Assembly: GCA_910589185.1 (NCBI GenBank)
Contig: CAJUSU010000003.1
Coordinates: 95,133 to 101,231, forward strand
Direction: 5' to 3'
DNA length: 6,099 nt
Origin: an uncultured Clostridia bacterium
Lineage (GTDB): Bacteria > Bacillota > Clostridia > TANB77 > CAG-508
The number at the start of each line of letters is the position of its first letter. The first letter of the stretch is position 1. A program made the translations under genes and the position numbers. Positions 5,033 through 6,099 of the stretch are shown here, piece after piece. The notes beneath the pieces were generated by a model. It was given only the letters and a program-made list of their open reading frames with translations. It did no database searches and was not told where the DNA came from.

Positions 5033-6099
5033 TTAGATGCAAAAGCCAGGAGCTACACCAGCAGTGGCGTACGAGGTGTTGTTATAGCCACCACTACCCG
5101 TGTAGTTGACACCACAGAAGTAATTACTGTAGTGGTAATAAGGTGAACGAAGCCACCAGTTGTACGCACTGCCGTTGTTGTATTTTACACGGTTCGTGCT
5201 ATTAGAGCTCCATGTCTCTATTGCGTTCTTTTTATAGTACAAATACTGCTCTCCTTCTTTGGTGATTGCATATCCTCTTGTATCTCCTCCATTATATCCG
5301 TCTTTTAATACTTCACTTGTTGATAATAACCATAGATAGTCATTTGATGTTGTCACGCTATTTGCATCTTTATATGTTTTAATATACTTCTTTTTTACCT
5401 GTTTTATATAACTATTATTACTTAATTGGCCTCTTCCGCTTGAGCCTTCTAAGAATGTTCTCATCTCCGTCGCTGCCCATCCATTTGCATTCGTTGAAGT
5501 GTTACTGTCTGTTCCATTCATATTATGTGTTCCTAAACAATCGTAAAATTCAAAACTAATGCTTGCCTTACTATGGTTTCCTCCATATACTGATGTGCTT
5601 ACTAAGTCATCGTGCTTAAATCCTAGCACCCTTACTCTCTTTGATGTTCCATTCCATGTTACTGTTGCGATATCACCTACTCCTATTTTATAGGAGCTTC
5701 CATTTATAGTTGCTGTTACTTCTGTTGTTGAGCTATTTACTCCTGAAGCATTTGCTATTGCTTGTGCTATTTTATTGATTTGATCCCATGTGTAAGTTAT
5801 GGTTGTTGCTGTATGACTTCCTGTTGAAGATCCACTTACTGCTGGTGCTGGATATTGTACTGTTATACTACATGTTGCTGACTTATTGCTTCCATCTGCT
5901 GTTTTTACAGTAATTGTTGCACTTCCTGCTGATTTTGCTGTTACTAATCCACTACTACTTACTGTTGCTACTCCTGCATTGCTACTTGTCCATGTTACTC
6001 CTTTATTAGATGTATTGCTTGGTGTTACAGTTGCTGATAGTTGTTTGGTTGCTCCTACAGTAACTGTTGCTGATGTTGGACTTACACTAATTCCTGTTG
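5033..6099 (-). CDS. Big_2 plus DUF6273-like surface protein, 5' end outside window; candidate DGR target
   Basis: The - strand frame is open from the right edge (first full codon at 6097) to TAA at 5033, giving 354 visible C-terminal residues. The GTG at 5629 is internal, not a start. Residues 1-80 form a bacterial Ig-like Big_2 domain (TGISVSPTSATVTVGA, VTWTSSNAGVATVSSSGLVT, AGSATITVKTADGS), typical of extracellular proteins. A Pro/Ser/Thr linker follows. From about 98 the sequence matches my memory of DUF6273 proteins: TYTWDQINKIAQAIANASG, RVLGFKHDDLV, SFEFYDCLGTHNMNG, GWAATEMRTFLEG, DYLWLLSTSEV, YNWWLRSP (WW at 314-315) and a GVAPGFCI end. DUF6273 is probably a C-type-lectin/formylglycine-enzyme-like fold. 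An adhesion, ligand-binding or phage/cell-surface role is inferred. Signal peptide, anchor and further Big_2 repeats would lie outside. The last ~58 codons have very different base use (see the separate entry). The protein could be non-DGR, since DUF6273 tails are diverse anyway. Confidence 0.85.
   Translation of the reverse strand, partial: TGISVSPTSATVTVGATKQLSATVTPSNTSNKGVTWTSSNAGVATVSSSGLVTAKSAGSATITVKTADGSNKSATCSITVQYPAPAVSGSSTGSHTATTITYTWDQINKIAQAIANASGVNSSTTEVTATINGSSYKIGVGDIATVTWNGTSKRVRVLGFKHDDLVSTSVYGGNHSKASISFEFYDCLGTHNMNGTDSNTSTNANGWAATEMRTFLEGSSGRGQLSNNSYIKQVKKKYIKTYKDANSVTTSNDYLWLLSTSEVLKDGYNGGDTRGYAITKEGEQYLYYKKNAIETWSSNSTNRVKYNNGSAYNWWLRSPYYHYSNYFCGVNYTGSGGYNNTSYATAGVAPGFCI
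5036..5217 (-). other. Putative DGR variable region at the 3' end of the Big_2/DUF6273 gene
   Basis: Only 4 of the last 58 sense codons (5036-5209) end in A and 26 end in C, against 21 A-ending and 2 C-ending among the first 32 visible codons of the same gene. GC is about 47% over 5041-5220 (85 of 180) against about 30% at 5281-5340. After the fixed WWLRSP, the codons run TAT, TAC, CAC, TAC, AGT, AAT, TAC and so on, giving Tyr, His, Ser, Asn, Gly, Thr and Ala interleaved with apparently fixed Phe, Cys and Val. Nearly all are NNY, as expected when adenines of AAY template codons are randomised by a DGR. The end GVAPGFCI has few adenines and would sit at the IMH position. No template repeat or reverse transcriptase is in the window, so this remains a hypothesis. 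Confidence 0.55.

Noticed and set aside
4997..5220. DGR template repeat or reverse transcriptase inside the window
   Set aside because: No second copy of the TGGTGG-CTTCGT segment and no RT-like frame is found on either strand, so any DGR machinery must be outside.
5033..5629. A separate 198-residue gene starting at GTG 5629
   Set aside because: The same frame is open without a stop to the right edge and encodes continuous DUF6273 and Big_2 sequence, so the GTG is an internal Val codon.
5641..6099. Tandem DNA repeat suggested by recurring actgttgct-like words
   Set aside because: The words come from Thr/Ala/Val-rich beta strands of the Big_2 domain with A-ending codons; no regular repeat unit is present.

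Overview
The window is AT-rich, and its coding regions mostly use A/T-ending codons and AGGAG-type ribosome binding sites. Together with the gene families present (RqcH/NFACT, NAD+-dependent LigA, PgsA with bacillota-like N-terminus, and a Big_2 plus DUF6273-like surface protein), this suggests a low-GC member of the Bacillota, most likely a Clostridia-type (possibly gut-associated) organism. The genus cannot be named from this sequence. The standard genetic code fits, since Trp is TGG and no gene needs TGA read-through.

Positions 2-4384 look like ordinary chromosomal housekeeping. On the + strand is the 3' five-sixths of rqcH (ribosome-associated quality control), ending at a strong hairpin (1481-1510). 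Facing it on the - strand is a tightly packed operon read from right to left: pgsA (phosphatidylglycerophosphate synthase), ligA (DNA ligase) and an unrecognised 84-residue protein. pgsA stop and ligA start abut (TAA|ATG), and ligA and the small gene are 18 nt apart. The hairpin at 1481-1510 lies between the converging ends.

Positions 4385-4693 are a 309-bp divergent intergenic region. It contains no convincing gene, one extended -10 promoter candidate for the rightward regulator, a weak leftward promoter candidate, and three short inverted repeats.

Positions 4694-6099 look like accessory DNA. They hold a small XRE/Cro-type regulator (+), a 12-bp perfect hairpin, and the C-terminal 354 residues of a - strand protein that runs off the right edge. 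That protein has a Big_2 immunoglobulin-like domain followed by a DUF6273-like (probably C-type-lectin-like) domain. Its last ~58 codons differ sharply from the rest: they are richer in GC, almost free of A-ending codons, and dominated by Tyr, Asn, Ser, Gly, Thr and His on NNY codons. That is the pattern expected of a diversity-generating retroelement (DGR) variable region written from AAY-rich template codons. No reverse transcriptase or template repeat is visible in the window, so this is an inference, but it is the most interesting signal here.
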